A stretch of 64,000 nucleotides of DNA from Chloroflexota bacterium. Its GTDB lineage: Bacteria > Chloroflexota > Limnocylindria > Limnocylindrales > CSP1-4. The stretch spans positions 1-64,000 of the forward strand of contig CANJLL010000007.1 in the NCBI GenBank assembly GCA_947475545.1, given 5' to 3'. The position numbers were made by a program, and so were the translations under genes. A model generated the notes under the pieces. That model saw nothing but the letters and a program-made list of their open reading frames with translations. It was not told the DNA's origin and ran no database searches. Below, in pieces: positions 44,118 to 52,568 of this stretch (position 1 is its first letter; every line of letters starts with the position of its first letter).

Positions 44118-45191
44118 GTGGCAGAACCGGCGCACAGCCATCCGCATCCCCATCCGCACGGTCCGGGCGGCCACAGCCATCGCACCGGGGTCCTCGGCGT
44201 CCTCGAGTCGGTCTTCGCGCCGCACAGCCACGATGTTGGTGACCAGATCGACACCGCCCTGGAGTCGAGCGCCCTGGGCATCACGGCGGTCAAGATCTCG
44301 CTCGTCGGGCTCCTGGTCACCGCCTTCCTCCAGTTGAGCGTCGTGCTCATCTCCGGCTCGGTCGCCCTCCTGGCCGACACCATCCACAACTTCGCCGACG
44401 CCATGACGGCGATCCCGCTCTGGTTCGCCTTCGTCATTGGCCGCCGGGCGGTCACCCGGCGGTACACCTACGGGTACAAGCGATCCGAGGACCTGGCCGG
44501 GCTGTTCGTGCTGGCGATGATGCTGGGCTCCACGATCCTGGCCGCCTGGGAGTCGATCGACCGGCTGATCAACCCGCACGAGGTGACGTATCTCGGCCTC
44601 GTGGCGCTCGCCGGCCTCATCGGCTTCCTCGGCAACGAGGGCGTCGCGGTCTACCGGATCCGGATCGGCAACCGGATCGGCTCAGCCGCGCTGATCGCTG
44701 ACGGGTACCACGCCCGGACGGACGGCCTCACGTCGCTGGCCGTTGTCCTGGGTGCCGCCGGTGTCTGGCTCGGCTTCCCGCTGGCCGACCCGATCATCGG
44801 GATCCTCATCTCCATCAGCATCCTGGTCGTCCTCAAGAGCGCCATCGTGCAGGTGTTCGGCCGCCTGATGGACGCGGTGGACCCGGCCATCGTCGACCAG
44901 GTCGAGGCCGTGGCCAGGAGCGTCGATGGCGTCATGGACGTGAACTCGGTGCGGGTCCGATGGGTCGGGCATCGCCTGGAGACGACCCTCAACGCGACCG
45001 TCGACTGCAAGCTCACCGTGGAGGCTGGTCATGCGATCGCCGAGTCGATTCGCCATGACCTCTACCACGCGCTCCGCAAGCTGGACGCCGCCAACGTCCA
45101 TATCGATCCGTGCGATCACGAGGGTGTCGACAACCACTTCGCCACGCGCAAGCACGACGCGAAGAAGCAGGCGCTCGCCATAGCCTCCTGA
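44118..45191 (+). CDS. Cation diffusion facilitator (CDF) metal transporter
   Basis: 357 residues. A His-rich N-terminus (AHSHPHPHPHGPGGHSH) binds metal. Six helices contain the transport-site motifs HNFAD (ADTIHNFADAM) and HARTD (ADGYHARTDGL), i.e. HxxxD in both helix 2 and helix 5, the pattern of Zn/Cd exporters. The C-terminal cytoplasmic domain (VEAVARSVDGVMDVNSVRVR) is ferredoxin-like. It exports Zn(II) or similar metal by proton exchange. GTG start preceded by GGGAGGA. Divergent from the GntR gene. Confidence 0.94.
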   Translation: MAEPAHSHPHPHPHGPGGHSHRTGVLGVLESVFAPHSHDVGDQIDTALESSALGITAVKISLVGLLVTAFLQLSVVLISGSVALLADTIHNFADAMTAIPLWFAFVIGRRAVTRRYTYGYKRSEDLAGLFVLAMMLGSTILAAWESIDRLINPHEVTYLGLVALAGLIGFLGNEGVAVYRIRIGNRIGSAALIADGYHARTDGLTSLAVVLGAAGVWLGFPLADPIIGILISISILVVLKSAIVQVFGRLMDAVDPAIVDQVEAVARSVDGVMDVNSVRVRWVGHRLETTLNATVDCKLTVEAGHAIAESIRHDLYHALRKLDAANVHIDPCDHEGVDNHFATRKHDAKKQALAIAS

Positions 45192-45422
45192 GAAGTTCCA
45201 GCTAGCTCGCCGCGGTCTCGCCTCCCGGCAGGACCGCGGCGTCTCGCTCCGCCCGGATCGTCGGCTGCGCCAAGAAGGGCAGCGACAAGGGGGCCGATGG
45301 TCGGGTGTGCTCCCACGAGGGGCGCGGGAGACTCGCCAGATCATTCTCAGGTCAAGGCCCAGTCGCCCGAGGCGCTCCCATTGTTCGGACGGGTCGCTCA
45401 GGACGAGACCAATCGAACAACG
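45192..45422. other. Intergenic, no gene seen
   Basis: About 230 bases after the CDF gene. It is followed by duplicated sequence. I see no clear terminator or gene. Confidence 0.4.
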
Positions 45423-45596
45423 GTGCCGAAACCCCTTCCATTCTCGAATCCGCCGGCTACGATTCTCTCCACGATTCAAACCATGCCGGCCATCGCACCC
45501 CACGGAGGCCCCCTGAGCGACCCCATCGCCAGGACCCGCCTGACCCCAGCCGAACGCCGGGTCGTCGAGGCGATGCGGACCGCACGCCCGATCTGA
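45423..45596 (+). pseudogene. Truncated copy of the LuxR-type HTH gene at 49670
   Basis: The start of the protein matches the gene at 49670: MPKPLPFSNPPATI, PHGGPLSDP, RLTPAERRVVEAMRTAR. The copy stops at PI-TGA just where the other enters its helix-turn-helix, so the DNA-binding part is lost. Base identity continues into the non-coding lead. Confidence 0.65.
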
Positions 45597-45866
45597 CCGG
45601 CCTTTCGTTCCTGTTCGCCCGGGCCACGTACGCCACGGCGCCAGATGCCCGCTACGCCCAGCACATCGCCGCAGCCAAGGCGGCGGGTCTCGTGACCGGC
45701 GCCCACCACTTCGGGGTCAACGCGGATCCCGCCGTGCAGGCCGCTGCCTTCCTCGCCGATCCCGCGGTGCAGGCAGCGGCCTTCCTCGCCGCGGCGGGCA
45801 CGGTCGATCTGTACGTCCTCGATCTCGAGGACGACGGCAGCCGTCCACGGATGACCGACGGCTGCT
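45597..45866 (+). pseudogene. GH25 lysozyme fragment
   Basis: The frame reads LTGLSFLFARATYATAPDAR, GLVTGAHHFGVN and YVLDLEDDGS, which is the middle of a GH25 domain (family FAI-KAT-G, GAYHF, DLE). It lacks the GxDxS start and the end. An 11-residue unit (DPAVQAAAFLA) is duplicated in tandem, possibly by slippage. Fused downstream of the LuxR remnant, so a product of rearrangement. Confidence 0.65.
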
Positions 45867-45897
45867 CGTCCGCCGCGTCGAGCGGACGCGGCCTCCC

Positions 45898-46239
45898 TCA
45901 GCCTGCGCCCAGGAGCTCCTCCGCCTCGCGGCGCAGGTCGGCAAGGCGGGTCGCAACCATGTCCCACACCAGCATGTCGTCCACGCCGGCGTAGCCGTGG
46001 ACCAGGATGTTGCGGAACGCGATGATCCGGCGGTGCTCGCTGATCCTGCCGGCGATCTCAGCGTCCAGCTTCGCCAGCTGTCCGAGCGCCTCGCCGATGA
46101 TCTCGAACTCGCGCTCCACGGCGGCCCGCACCATCGCGTCCGCTGCGTAGGCGTCGAAGTCCAGACCCGCGGTGAACTCCGCGATCAGCCCGGCGGCCTG
46201 GCGCATGTCGTGCAGGTCCGCCTTCGGCTCACGCGGCAT
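45898..46239 (-). CDS. hepT: HepT-like HEPN ribonuclease toxin
   Basis: 113 residues, helical HEPN fold. The RNase motif R-x4-6-H is present as RNILVHGY near residue 80, preceded by RRIIAF as in DUF86/HepT proteins; AVEREFEIIGEALGQL is another family block. HepT cleaves tRNA or mRNA until AMPylated by its MntA partner, whose gene overlaps its start by 11 bases. Start ATG 46239. Confidence 0.88.
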   Translation of the reverse strand: MPREPKADLHDMRQAAGLIAEFTAGLDFDAYAADAMVRAAVEREFEIIGEALGQLAKLDAEIAGRISEHRRIIAFRNILVHGYAGVDDMLVWDMVATRLADLRREAEELLGAG

Positions 46240-46537
46240 ACAGCAGCATCCTCGTCCGCTCGATGTCGGCCTTGATGTACGGGTTGCGGACGGCGGAGAG
46301 CACAACGAGATCGACGTCGCGGCCGAACAAGTCCGCGAGGGCCTCGCGGAAGCCGAAGTAGGCGTCCGCGTACCCGCCCGGGGGCAGCGCCTCGAACTCG
46401 ACGAGCAGGTCCACGTCGCTCCGCCGGGGATCAACGTCGTCGCGGGTGGCCGAGCCGAACAGGAAGAGGCTGCGCACGGGGTACCGGCGGCACAACTCCT
46501 CGAGCGCGGCGCGGTCATCGTCGATGAACGGGCCCAT
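46229..46537 (-). CDS. mntA: MntA-like minimal nucleotidyltransferase antitoxin
   Basis: 102 residues. The GSATRDDVDPRRSDVDLLVEF region has the GS-x10-DxD nucleotidyltransferase signature and a third acidic residue in DVDLVVLSA. MntA adds AMP residues to a tyrosine of HepT, blocking it; HepT here has a fitting Tyr two residues after the His (VHGYAG). ATG 46537 with GGAG eight bases upstream. Overlaps hepT, so the antitoxin is made first. Confidence 0.88.
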   Translation of the reverse strand: MGPFIDDDRAALEELCRRYPVRSLFLFGSATRDDVDPRRSDVDLLVEFEALPPGGYADAYFGFREALADLFGRDVDLVVLSAVRNPYIKADIERTRMLLYAA

Positions 46538-46584
46538 GTCGATGGCTCCTCGCGCGAAGAGTACCCGAGGACGATGCGCATGAC

Positions 46585-46683
46585 GGAGACTGACATGGCG
46601 CTGGCAGCCGGCAACAAAGAGCCCTCCTCGCGGCGAGAAGGGCTTGGAGTCGCGATGGACTGGGGATGGTCGAGGCGAGAGGG
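46585..46683 (+). repeat. Direct repeat B (copy 1): tRNA-Pro terminator plus degraded 3' end
   Basis: Bases 46585-46657 are identical over 73 positions to 51903-51975, which contains the tRNA-Pro terminator. Then TGGTCGAGGCGAGAGG (46667-46682) matches the tRNA-Pro 3' end with one change (G to A). Distance between copies is about 5.3 kb. Confidence 0.85.
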
Positions 46684-47138
46684 GCTGGGCCGGCGAGACG
46701 CAGCGCCGTTCCGGGCTGCTCCTGATTAACTGCACGCCTCCGGAGACGTGCGGCGGCCGCGGTGATGGAGTGGCGTCGTGGCGAGAGGGAGAGCCCCGCC
46801 ACCACCGACCTTCCGATCAGGATGCGTCTCACCGAGCCGCCGGCACCTTTCGAGCTGGTCCGCAGCGCGCGGTCCAAGGTGGGGGTGACGACGACGGCGC
46901 AGCTCGTGTGGATCCTGGCGCCGCGGCTGCAGGAGCCGAAGGGCAGATGGACGCGTAGCCGCCGGCACCGCGCCTGGCTCCCCTGCGACATTCCACGGGC
47001 GCCGGCTGGGGATCGAGCGACCTCAACCGACGAACGAGTTGCCGCGCAGAGTATTGCGCAGCAGCCCCGGCGGGCTACCATGTCTCTTGTTGACAGAGTG
47101 TCTTCGGCGAGGAGCTTGACAGCGCCCAGGAGACAACG
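46684..47138. other. Remnant region upstream of the hybrid kinase
   Basis: About 450 bases holding a decayed duplicate (46776-46962) and the probable promoter region of the kinase, TTGTTGACAGAG (about 47088) and CTTGACAGCG (about 47117). The kinase ribosome site AGGAGACA ends it. No independent gene. Confidence 0.5.
46776..46962 (+). pseudogene. Decayed duplicate of the 50290-50610 LuxR-type region
   Basis: AGCCCCGCCACCACCGACCT and following bases match 50310 onward. After an internal deletion it resumes with GCGCGGTCCAAGGTGGGGGT, matching 50530. The retained frame gives RSKVGVTTTAQLVWILAPRL, the end of the small LuxR protein. The helix-turn-helix itself is missing. Confidence 0.6.
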
Positions 47139-49409
47139 ATGGCAGGGAAACGAGAGCCCATGCCGAAGGGTGAGACCAATCTCCCGGTTCCGCCCCGGGG
47201 ACCGGGGCCACGGGCCGCCGCGATCGCCCCCGTCTCGGCGTCCGTTGATGTCGGCCTCGCCACGGCCCCCGCAGCCACAGCCGACGCCGTCACGCCCACG
47301 GCCACCCCGGCCACCGAACCCGAGCGGGGCGCCGTCGCCGAGTCCGGAGAGCAGCTCGAAGCGACCGCGTCGGAACCCGTGCGCGCGGCGCTCCACGAGC
47401 TGCGGGTGCACCAGATCGAGCTGGAGATGCAGCACGAGGAGTTGCGCCGGGCACAGCAGGAGCTGGCCGCCGCCCGGGAACGCTACTTAGAGCTCTATGA
47501 GCTCGCGCCGCTGGGCTACGTCACGGTCAGCGAGAAGGGCATCGTCCTGCGGGCGAACCTGGCCGCTGCCAGGCTGCTGGGCGACGACCGCGCCGCGCTG
47601 GTCGGCGCGCCGATCTCCCGGTTCATCCACCAACCGGATCAGGACGCCTACTACCTGTGCCACAAGCGGCTCCTCGACGGCCGCTGGGCCGACCCGGCGC
47701 GGACCAGCGCGGCGCAGACGCTCGAGCTCCGGCTGGCCAGGCCGGATGGGACGCAGTTCTGGGCGGGGCTGGTGCTCTCGCTCGCGGAAGAGGCAGGTGA
47801 ACGGCTGATCCATCACGTGCTGAGCGACGTCAACGAGCGCAAGGCTGCCGAGGCGGCGCTGCTCGAGCGGACTCGGCTGCTGGACCTCGCCAACGACGCG
47901 ATCATCATCCGCGACCCGGACAGCCGCGTCGTCTACTGGAGCAAGGGCGCCGAAGCCACCTACGGCTGGCCCGCCGTGGACGCGGCCGGCCGCGTCACGC
48001 ACGAGCTGCTCCAGACCACCTTCCCCGTTTCGCTGGCGGCCACGAATGCCGCCCTCGAGTCGGCGGGCGAGTGGAGGGGAGAGCTCGGGCACACTGCGCG
48101 GGACGGGCGCGGGCTCACCGTCGAGAGCCGGCAGTCAGTCGAGCGGGACGCCCGGGGCGGAATCCGGGCCGTCCTCGAGATCAACCGCGACATCACCGAG
48201 CGGAGGCTCGCGGATGAAGCGAGGGCCTCCCTTGAGGCTCAGCTCCAGCAGGCCCAGAAGATGGAGTCCATTGGCCGCCTCGCCGGTGGCGTGGCCCACG
48301 ACTTCAACAACATGCTCGGCGCGATCCTGGGCAACGCGGAGCTCGCCCTCGAGGCGATCGAACCGTCCCACCCGGTGCGCGCCGATCTCCTCGAGATCCA
48401 GGCGGCCGCCCGGCGCTCGGCCGACCTCACCCGCCAGCTGCTCGCCTTTGCCCGGCGCCAGACCTTCTCGCCCAGGGTGCTCGACCTCAACGAGACTCTC
48501 GGCGGGATGCTGGACATGCTGCGGCGCCTCGTCCTCGCCGGCGTCGAGCTCGGCTGGAAGCCGGGCCTCGGCCTGTGGCCGGTCAGCGTGGACCCGTCCC
48601 AGCTCGACCAGGTCCTGACCAATCTCGTGGTGAACGCGGGCGACGCGGTCGGCGACACCGGCACGGTCACGATCGAGACCGGGAACGCGTCCCTGGACGC
48701 GTTCGACTGCGCCGACCAACCGGGTGCCGTGCCCGGCGAGTACGTCGTGCTCACCGTGACCGACAACGGCTTCGGCATGGACGCCGCGACGAGGCGCCAC
48801 CTCTTCGAGCCCTTCTTCACCACCAAGGGGATCGGCAAGGGAACCGGGCTCGGTCTGGCCACGGTGTACGGCATCGTCAAGCAGAACGAGGGCTTCATCT
48901 GCGTCTCCAGCGAGGTCGGGACCGGTTCGACGTTCCGGGTCCACCTGCCCCGCCATCAGAGCCAGCCCGTTTCGTCGGTGGAGCCGACCCCGCGGTTCGC
49001 GAGCCATGGCGGTGGCGAGACGATCCTCCTCGTCGAGGACGAGCCCGCCATCCTGCGCCTGGGCACCGCGATGCTCGAACGGCTGGAATACCGCGTGATC
49101 TCCGCAGCGACTCCCGGTGAGGCGATCCGCCTGGCGCGCGAGCACGCCGGAGAGATCCACCTGTTGATGACCGATGTCGTCATGCCCGAGATGAACGGCC
49201 GGGATCTCGCCCGCAACCTGCTCTCGCTCTACCCGCGCCTGGGACGGCTGTTCATGTCGGGGTACACCGCCGACGTGATCGCCGACCGCGGGGTGCTTGA
49301 TCCGGGCGTCCACTTCCTCCAGAAGCCGTTCTCAACGAATGACCTGGCGGCCAAGGTGCGCGAGGCGCTCGACCAGGACCCGGTGTCGGCGGATTTGTCC
49401 GCCGGCTGA
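47139..49409 (+). CDS. PAS-domain hybrid sensor histidine kinase with receiver domain
   Basis: 756 residues, no clear membrane helix, so a soluble sensor. Residues 1-70 are low complexity and 80-115 a coiled coil (LRVHQIELEMQHEELRRAQQ). PAS 1 about 115-240 (APLGYVTVSEKGIVLRANLA), PAS 2 about 245-365 (ANDAIIIRDPDSRVVYWSKG, ending EINRDITERR). The phospho-acceptor helix has GGVAHDFNNMLGAI. ATPase: NLVVNAGDAV (N box), TDNGFGMD, GKGTGLGLATVYGIVKQ. Receiver about 630-745: VEDEP, LMTDVVMPEMNG (Asp) and LQKPF (Lys). A C-terminal receiver implies relay through an Hpt protein; one exists at 34978. AGGAGACA upstream of ATG 47139. Confidence 0.94.
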   Translation: MAGKREPMPKGETNLPVPPRGPGPRAAAIAPVSASVDVGLATAPAATADAVTPTATPATEPERGAVAESGEQLEATASEPVRAALHELRVHQIELEMQHEELRRAQQELAAARERYLELYELAPLGYVTVSEKGIVLRANLAAARLLGDDRAALVGAPISRFIHQPDQDAYYLCHKRLLDGRWADPARTSAAQTLELRLARPDGTQFWAGLVLSLAEEAGERLIHHVLSDVNERKAAEAALLERTRLLDLANDAIIIRDPDSRVVYWSKGAEATYGWPAVDAAGRVTHELLQTTFPVSLAATNAALESAGEWRGELGHTARDGRGLTVESRQSVERDARGGIRAVLEINRDITERRLADEARASLEAQLQQAQKMESIGRLAGGVAHDFNNMLGAILGNAELALEAIEPSHPVRADLLEIQAAARRSADLTRQLLAFARRQTFSPRVLDLNETLGGMLDMLRRLVLAGVELGWKPGLGLWPVSVDPSQLDQVLTNLVVNAGDAVGDTGTVTIETGNASLDAFDCADQPGAVPGEYVVLTVTDNGFGMDAATRRHLFEPFFTTKGIGKGTGLGLATVYGIVKQNEGFICVSSEVGTGSTFRVHLPRHQSQPVSSVEPTPRFASHGGGETILLVEDEPAILRLGTAMLERLEYRVISAATPGEAIRLAREHAGEIHLLMTDVVMPEMNGRDLARNLLSLYPRLGRLFMSGYTADVIADRGVLDPGVHFLQKPFSTNDLAAKVREALDQDPVSADLSAG

Positions 49410-49669
49410 GGGGCCAGCGCTCGCGAGTCTCTCGCGCCGCTTCATTCCCGCCTCGGGACCCACGTCCCGCTCAATCGTCCGCGCCATCACCGGCACCTCC
49501 CCGGGCAGGCACCCAGCGCCCGAGACCCGAACGCCTGGCCCAATGGCCAAGTAGCCACCGCGGCCCGCCACCTGCACGCTTCGGGCATGACGGCGCGCTG
49601 GTCTGATCCACACCGACTCCCGGGCTCCCCTGCCAGTCGCATGGCGCAACCAGATCAACTCGAACAGCC
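49410..49669. other. Intergenic, no gene seen
   Basis: About 260 bases between the hybrid kinase and the small LuxR-type gene. The last about 30 bases are duplicated at 45400. No terminator found. Confidence 0.4.
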
Positions 49670-49972
49670 GTGCCGAAACTCCTTCCATTCCCGAATCCGC
49701 CAGCTCCGATTCCCCCCACGACTCAACCCATGCCGGACCCCGCACCTCACGGAGGCCCCCTGAGCGACCCCAACACGATCGCCCGCCAGGGAACGCGCCT
49801 CACCCCCGCCGAGCGCCGAGTCGTCGCCGCGATGCGGACGGCCCGTTCCGAAGCGGAGGCCGCCGAGGTCCTCGGGCTCAGCCCCCACACCGTCCACCAG
49901 CACCTGCGCAATGCCCGTGCCCGGCGCGGGGCGCGGACGACCCGCGAGCTCCTGGTGGAACTGTCCGCCTGA
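49670..49972 (+). CDS. Small LuxR-type HTH protein (100 aa)
   Basis: The first 40 residues are Pro-rich (LPFPNPPAPIPPTTQPMPDP). The last 60 are a LuxR/sigma-4-like helix-turn-helix: RLTPAERRVVAAMRTARSEA, EAAEVLGLSPHTVHQHLRNA, then ARTTRELLVELSA. There is no receiver or ligand domain, so it either binds DNA alone or pairs with another protein. GTG start; ATG 49730 is an alternative that removes the Pro-rich lead. A truncated duplicate lies at 45423. Confidence 0.7.
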   Translation: MPKLLPFPNPPAPIPPTTQPMPDPAPHGGPLSDPNTIARQGTRLTPAERRVVAAMRTARSEAEAAEVLGLSPHTVHQHLRNARARRGARTTRELLVELSA

Positions 49973-50037
49973 CATGATCGTGGGGTAGCGGAGCGCGCTA
50001 TCGGCGGGATCGGGACACTGCCGCCCTGGAGGCGACG

Positions 50038-50388
50038 ATGACGATGCTGGATGGCCAGGAAGCCGCGGCGAAAGAGGTCAGACCCGTCGAGATGCCGGCG
50101 AATGAGGTCGCGGATGGGCTCCGCGATCTCCCGGGCGTGTGGGACGCCGCGCCGGCCTCGCGCAAGGCGATCGCCGAGTCGCTGTTCGAGCGGATCGACG
50201 TCCTGGGGCTCCAGCAGATGCGAATCGCGCCAACGCAGGCGGCGATCGCGCACGGGCTCGCCGAGGTCTGGGGTCGATCAGTTGGTTATGGTCGGGGCGA
50301 GAGGAATAGCCCCGCCACCAACGACCTTCCGATCACGATGCGCCTGGCCGAGCCGCCGGAGCCCTGGGCGTGGCTCCAGAGCGCATGA
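50038..50388 (+). pseudogene. Serine-recombinase C-terminal tail (fragment 2)
   Basis: The frame reads ADGLRDLPGVWDAAPASRKA, IAESLFERIDVLGLQQMRIA, PTQAAIAHGLAEV. This is the C-terminal part of large serine recombinases (DLP-x-x-W-x-x-A---R---LF-x-x-I-V). The resolvase domain is absent. The frame then runs through a tRNA-Pro 3'-end copy (50286) and ends by chance at 50388, overlapping the next small gene. Likely a relic of an integrase. Confidence 0.6.
50286..50304 (+). repeat. tRNA-Pro 3'-end copy (att-like)
   Basis: TTATGGTCGGGGCGAGAGG, identical to 51983-52001 and 42974-42992. Directly follows the recombinase tail, as an att site beside an integrase gene would. Confidence 0.8.
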
Positions 50389-50639
50389 CCAGACGGCCGT
50401 CCCGCTCTGCCGAACGCGCCACTGACCGCGAGGTCGGCGTGGTGGCCGCGGTGCTGGTTGCCGGGTCGGAGAAGGCGACCGCCCACCGCCTTGGCCTGTC
50501 GCACTCGACGGTGAAGCACCACCTGGCGAATGCGCGGTCCAAGGTGGGGGCGGCGACAACGGCGCAGCTGGTGTGGATCCTGGCGCCGCGGCTGCCGGAA
50601 CCAGAGGGGGCCCAGACGGACGAGGAGAGCCAGATGTGA
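50385..50639 (+). CDS. Small LuxR-type HTH protein (84 aa)
   Basis: A stand-alone helix-turn-helix of the LuxR C-terminal type: RATDREVGVVAAVLVAGSEK, ATAHRLGLSHSTVKHHLANA, RSKVGAATTAQLVWILAPRL. No sensor domain. The ATG at 50385 overlaps the stop of the recombinase-tail frame (ATGA), probably by chance. Related in design to the gene at 49670 but not a close copy; a decayed copy of its 3' half lies at 46880-46962. Confidence 0.7.
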   Translation: MTRRPSRSAERATDREVGVVAAVLVAGSEKATAHRLGLSHSTVKHHLANARSKVGAATTAQLVWILAPRLPEPEGAQTDEESQM

Positions 50640-50702
50640 ACGCGAAAGGTCAAGGGGCGTCATGGACGGGTTCGAATCTCATCTCCCGCTCCGCGGCCCG
50701 GG

Positions 50703-51797
50703 CTAGCGGGTGGGCGCCGCGACAATCACTGGCAGCCCGGTGGAGGCGCGCAGCCGGTCCGTCATGACGCCCCGCAGACGCTCAGCGAGGCTGGGCCGAT
50801 CGGCTCCCGGCGGCAGCACGAACAGAACGCCGCCAAACCGCCTCGCAGCCTCGGCCAGGCCTTCCGCGCCCGATTGCGTCGGGAACCAGCCACCGGCGGT
50901 CACGCCGGCGGCCTGCGCCGCTTCGAGGTATGTCCCGATCCCGCCGCGCCCCTCGCGGCGGGCGAGCGCGTCGTCGAACAGACGGTCGGGCGAGGGACGA
51001 CCGAGATCGTCACCGCGCAGATCTCCGTACGGGCTGGAGAATCCTTCGGCCGAGCGATCCACGAGCACGAGCTGCCGGTTCTCACGAGCGGCGAGCGCCA
51101 ATCCGACCACGAATGCATCTCGATCGGCGCCCCGACCGACGGCCACCACGACCGCGCCCGCCGGGGCACCGGACGGGGCGACGTCAGCGGTCTCGCCGAG
51201 CCTGACCAGCTCCTGGACGGCCGCGGATGTCGGAGCCCTCGGGGCCTCGGCGGGCGGCGCGCCGAGCAGGCCGAGCGCGGCGATCAGGAGCTCGACCACG
51301 CCCGGATCGTCGGATACAAAGCCCACGAACCGCTTGCCGGGCGTGGCCGCTCCGCCGATCCCGAAGGTCGCCGGGTCGCCGAGCTCATAGGACACGAACG
51401 CGAGCGGTTCCGGATCGTCGGTCACGAGGAACCACTGGGTCTCAAGCCTGCGGTGGTCACCTGGGACCTGGCGGTAGTCGAGCAGGGCGAGGCCGGGATC
51501 GTCCGGTCGCGGCCCGATCGCCCAGACGGTGAGCCTCGTGCCGGCCTCGAGCAGGTCGGCGTACCGGAGTGCCTCGACCCGGAGCTTCGCCGCCGTCTGG
51601 AACCCGACGAGCAGGCGTCCGCCCCGCGCAGCCGCCTCGATCTCGCGCGTCGTGCGCAGCATCCCTCGCGGGTCATAGGTGAAGCGGGTGGCATCGGGAG
51701 CGCGGCCCAGCGCTTCGGCAAGCCGCCGGCCGATCTCGAAGATGCCCGCATCACCCGAACCCGCCGGGTAGGTCCAATCCATGCTGGGTACCGCCAT
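50703..51797 (-). CDS. DICT sensory domain protein with UspA-like C-terminal domain
   Basis: 364 residues from ATG 51797 (AAGGAG 11 bases upstream). The N-terminal half resembles the DICT domain: RGMLRTTREIEAAARGGRLL, GFQTAAKLRVEALRYADLLE, WFLVTDDPEPLAFVSYELGD, KRFVGFVSDDPGVVELLIAA. The C-terminal half (about 215-364) resembles a nucleotide-binding universal stress fold: GAVVVAVGRGADRDAFVVGL, VLVDRSAEGFSSPYGDLRGD and STGLPVIVAAP at the end. DICT domains are usually attached to GGDEF or kinase modules in light- or stress-linked signalling; fusion to a Usp-like domain is unusual. No membrane segment. Confidence 0.7.
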   Translation of the reverse strand: MAVPSMDWTYPAGSGDAGIFEIGRRLAEALGRAPDATRFTYDPRGMLRTTREIEAAARGGRLLVGFQTAAKLRVEALRYADLLEAGTRLTVWAIGPRPDDPGLALLDYRQVPGDHRRLETQWFLVTDDPEPLAFVSYELGDPATFGIGGAATPGKRFVGFVSDDPGVVELLIAALGLLGAPPAEAPRAPTSAAVQELVRLGETADVAPSGAPAGAVVVAVGRGADRDAFVVGLALAARENRQLVLVDRSAEGFSSPYGDLRGDDLGRPSPDRLFDDALARREGRGGIGTYLEAAQAAGVTAGGWFPTQSGAEGLAEAARRFGGVLFVLPPGADRPSLAERLRGVMTDRLRASTGLPVIVAAPTR

Positions 51798-51902
51798 GTG
51801 GTGCAGCGCTCCTTCGGGCCACCTGGCTCGGCCTCGAGGCTCGTGAGGCTGAGCGGTCGGATGAACAGAGAATAGACGACCGCGTCTCCGGTTGGACCGT
51901 GA

Positions 51903-52062
<160 letters not shown>

Positions 52063-52568
52063 ACCGAGGTGCCCGTTGAACAGGGCACGGAAATGATAGC
52101 ACCGGAGGGAAGGCTCCTGTCCGGGGGTTGAGACGCCGCGCGAGGGCGGCCGTCGCCGGGCTTCCGTCCGCGACGGACGCAACGTTCCGCCGGAGCGACA
52201 TCTCCATATTCCCACCGGTATGGCGTTGGCCAATGGCCCGCTCGGTCGGCGCGACGTCGGGTCTCCGCCAGGGCCCGCGGCCGGTCCGATCCGGGCAGCA
52301 TGATCACCGAATCCCCGCGTGTTGGGAATCTGGCTGTTCCCGGGGTCATGGGCGGGCGGAAGGACACCTTGGGTCTCGTCCAACGCCATCCCCACGGGAA
52401 TCTGACGATCGCCGCCGCAAGGGGATGTCGGCAAGGGTTGCCGGCAAGGGTCCGACCCCGATTCGCCCGCCCACGTTGCGCGCGCCGTCCGTTTCCGGCA
52501 CGCTTCGCCCGACCGGCGTGCCCCCATCGCGCCTGAAGAGCCGTCACGGATTCCGGAGGTCGCCCCGC
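52063..52568. other. Long leader region of the response-regulator operon
   Basis: About 500 bases between tRNA-Pro and the regulator gene at 52569. It contains a long-range inverted repeat (52208-52229 with 52380-52401) and an inner hairpin (CCCCG...CGGGG near 52315-52344). No protein frame is convincing; the open minus-strand frame is a tRNA artefact. Confidence 0.55.
52208..52401. repeat. Inverted repeat pair enclosing 150 bases
   Basis: ATTCCCACCGGTATGGCGTTGG (52208-52229, two bases over the central motif) pairs with the complement of 52380-52401; 18 of 22 positions match. Either a structured leader RNA or a miniature element with terminal repeats. Confidence 0.5.

Noticed and set aside
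45600-45866. GH25 fragment as a small functional lysozyme
   Set aside because: It lacks the N-terminal catalytic Asp strand and the C-terminal half, has a tandem duplication, and is fused to another remnant.
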